From positions 1 through 6,526 of the forward strand of contig JACZSS010000161.1 in the NCBI GenBank assembly GCA_022574115.1: a stretch of 6,526 bases of DNA, in the 5' to 3' direction. Positions 5,078-6,526 of the stretch are shown one piece after another (positions within the stretch are counted from its first letter, which is position 1; every line of letters begins with the position of its first letter). The stretch comes from Candidatus Heimdallarchaeota archaeon (lineage in GTDB: Archaea > Asgardarchaeota > Heimdallarchaeia > Heimdallarchaeales > Kariarchaeaceae). The notes beneath the pieces were generated by a model. That model did no database searches. It saw only the letters and a program-made list of their open reading frames with translations, and was not told where the DNA came from. The position numbers were made by a program, and so were the translations under genes.

Positions 5078-6367
5078 TTATTTTGCTAAGCTAATCAAAT
5101 CAGCTCTTGTGATGGATGGATTGAGAACATATTCTTCCCTCCATAATTCAAGAATTCTCTGAATTTCTGAACCAGTAAATCCTAATTCTTGAGCATCTAC
5201 TCCAGATACTACAATTTTTTGAAAATAAAGCACTGAATATGTAGTGGTCAGCTCCAAGAGGTCAATTTTATCTTGTGACTGAAGTTTTGTCGTACTTAGT
5301 ATTTCGTTTGTACTAAGTAGGTGCTTAAAGAAATCTTCAAACTTAAAATCAGGCCATGACTTAAATTCGTTAAGAATCGAACGAAGGGACCTAAATTGAT
5401 CTCGTCTGCTTTTCAGAAGATGAATCAGGATAAATTCTTCATTGAACCGAATCAAACCATATATCGATTGAATTTCTCGGTTACTTGTTCCTGGAAATTT
5501 CTTGAAAAAATTCTGAATATCAGATTTCAACCGGTTATTCGTCTGCAATTCATGATCTCTCATTGACAAAATTTCATCCAACAGAATGGCCCAAGTTATT
5601 ATATAATTTATTCTTGGATGGTTTACGAATTTAGCAACAAGCTGAATCCCCATATGCTTAGTAATTTCTGGAATGACGATGTAGAGAAGGTTAGATTCAA
5701 TAAGTAAGTTTAATCCTTCAAACGGATAAGAAAAAATTTCTTTAAGCTCACTCAGGATGCGTTCAGTTGAAATTTGATGCAGTTTGATTATATGGGCTGA
5801 CTGCCTGATGGATTGAAGGGTTTGCTTCTCAATTTCAAATCCGAATCGTACAGCAAACCGTATTCCTCTAAGCATTCGAAGAGAATCTTCGCGGAATCTC
5901 TCAATTGGATCACCAACTGATCTAATCAGTTTTGCCTCAAAGTCATCGATGCCGTTGAACGGGTCGAAAATATCTCCCTTCCGGTTAACTGCAATTGCAT
6001 TGATAGTGAAATCTCGTCGAAGCAAATCTTCATCTAAATCTGTGATAAATTTGACATTATCCGGTCTTCTTCCATCGCTATATTCGCCTTCACGTCTGAA
6101 AGTTGTGATTTCGATTTTTAGTCCTGATCTCATAAAACCTATCGTTCCGTGCTTTTCTCCATATTCAAACAATTTTTCACTAGTAAACACTGCTCGAATT
6201 TCAGCTGGTGTGGCCGATGTTGTGATATCATAATCCGTCGTTGTCCTAGAAAATAGCAAATCTCTGGGTGTACCTCCTACTATGTAGGCTTCAAACCCCT
6301 GGTCCTCAAGATTTTTGAGGATTGAATCGGCAGCGACTGGGAGAATAATTCGCTTTTTAGGATTCAT
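5078..6367 (-). CDS. cca: tRNA nucleotidyltransferase (CCA-adding enzyme), class II bacterial type
   Basis: The 429-residue protein belongs to the poly(A) polymerase/tRNA nucleotidyltransferase family of bacteria and eukaryotes (class II), not the class I enzyme typical of archaea. It would add or repair the 3' CCA end of tRNAs. The head carries IVGGTPRDLL (29-38), the metal-binding aspartates of TDYDITTS (44-51, D45 and D47) and EITTFRREGEYSDGRRPDNV (86-105). The neck follows with RRDFTINAIA (117-126, motif C) and RFREDSLRMLRGIRFAVRFGF (157-177), where E160, D161 and R164 form the nucleotide-selecting EDxxR motif. The rest is helical body and tail. At about 257-266 (IITWAILLDEILS) it resembles the usual helix with LLHD but lacks the HD pair, so no HD phosphohydrolase is expected. 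The C-terminus (VSGVDAQELGFTGSEIQRIL) matches the family's last conserved region. It lies 26 bases after the GNAT gene and 6 before ppiA. A CC- or A-only specialised enzyme cannot be excluded. Confidence 0.92.
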   Translation of the reverse strand: MNPKKRIILPVAADSILKNLEDQGFEAYIVGGTPRDLLFSRTTTDYDITTSATPAEIRAVFTSEKLFEYGEKHGTIGFMRSGLKIEITTFRREGEYSDGRRPDNVKFITDLDEDLLRRDFTINAIAVNRKGDIFDPFNGIDDFEAKLIRSVGDPIERFREDSLRMLRGIRFAVRFGFEIEKQTLQSIRQSAHIIKLHQISTERILSELKEIFSYPFEGLNLLIESNLLYIVIPEITKHMGIQLVAKFVNHPRINYIITWAILLDEILSMRDHELQTNNRLKSDIQNFFKKFPGTSNREIQSIYGLIRFNEEFILIHLLKSRRDQFRSLRSILNEFKSWPDFKFEDFFKHLLSTNEILSTTKLQSQDKIDLLELTTTYSVLYFQKIVVSGVDAQELGFTGSEIQRILELWREEYVLNPSITRADLISLAK

Positions 6368-6393
6368 GACTGATTCAAAACAATGACGGTTTT

Positions 6394-6526
6394 CTAACTC
6401 CTTAAAGTTTTAGTCATCATAATTAAGTCATCTCTAACTCGCCAACCTAGTTTTTGGTAAAATGAAATAACCTCCAAATTGTCTTTTTCTATAAATAGAT
6501 GAACTTTTACTGCATTTAGAGAATCA
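6394..6526 (-). CDS. GNAT-family N-acetyltransferase, C-terminal 43 residues (runs off right edge)
   Basis: The minus strand is open from the right edge to a TAG at 6396-6394. The translated end reads VKVHLFIEKDNLEVISFYQK and then LGWRVRDDLIMMTKTLRS. This is the closing part of a GNAT fold: the strand-plus-N pattern (LFIEKDN), the FY.KLGW motif in the last helix, and a final strand before a basic end. GNAT enzymes transfer acetyl from acetyl-CoA to amines; the acetyl-CoA binding site (Q/RxxGxG/A) lies outside the window, so the substrate cannot be told. It precedes cca by 26 bases on the same strand and is probably cotranscribed. The track-free reading was done by hand; the frame is unambiguous. 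Confidence 0.8.
   Translation of the reverse strand, partial: DSLNAVKVHLFIEKDNLEVISFYQKLGWRVRDDLIMMTKTLRS

Noticed and set aside
5949..6233. Open plus-strand frame of 94 codons
   Set aside because: Antisense to the catalytic head of the CCA enzyme, which is clearly the real gene.
1..6526. Mobile element, CRISPR array, toxin-antitoxin or defence system
   Set aside because: No transposase or integrase motifs, no spaced direct repeats and no terminal inverted repeats with target duplications were seen; all sizeable frames are housekeeping or metabolic genes.

Overview
The window is archaeal chromosome and reads as AT-rich throughout (by eye; not computed). The archaeal assignment rests on the gene set: ribosomal protein LX/L18Ae (eL20), prefoldin alpha subunit, a short archaeal-type FtsY, a GEK1-type D-aminoacyl-tRNA deacylase (DtdA) and an archaeal-type AMP phosphorylase. 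Mixed in are families more typical of bacteria: a class II (bacterial/eukaryotic type) tRNA nucleotidyltransferase, a DegV-like remnant and a cyclophilin. That mixture would fit an Asgard/Heimdallarchaeia-like genome or another mesophilic archaeon with much bacterial gene uptake. The lineage is a guess; the domain is not.

Layout. (1) Positions 1-970, minus strand: the N-terminal 323 residues of AMP phosphorylase, running off the left edge. It stays open across its whole length. (2) About 1071-1509, minus strand: a decayed DegV gene. Its FPKTSQP and HLSHELSGT motifs are followed by a stop, and the family's C-terminal signature (IGVHTGRGAL) follows at once in another frame, so roughly the middle half of the gene is gone. 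A perfect 12-bp hairpin covers its last codons. (3) 1604-4091, plus strand: a tight four-gene cluster rpl18a-pfdA-ftsY-dtdA with gaps of 9, 2 and 8 bases. It joins a ribosomal protein, nascent-chain folding, SRP-dependent membrane targeting and removal of D-amino acids from tRNA. (4) 4092-4516: a convergent intergenic region holding a possible 50-residue single-span membrane protein and weak hairpins. (5) 4517-6526, minus strand: GNAT acetyltransferase (only its C-terminus is in the window), then the CCA-adding enzyme, then cyclophilin, with gaps of 26 and 6 bases, probably one transcript.

Functionally the window is mostly translation and protein biogenesis housekeeping, flanked by a nucleotide-salvage enzyme. 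I see no mobile element, CRISPR array, tRNA or rRNA, and no convincing new multi-gene system. The points most worth a second look are the internally deleted DegV relic, the bacterial-type CCA enzyme in an archaeal setting, and the possible small membrane protein.
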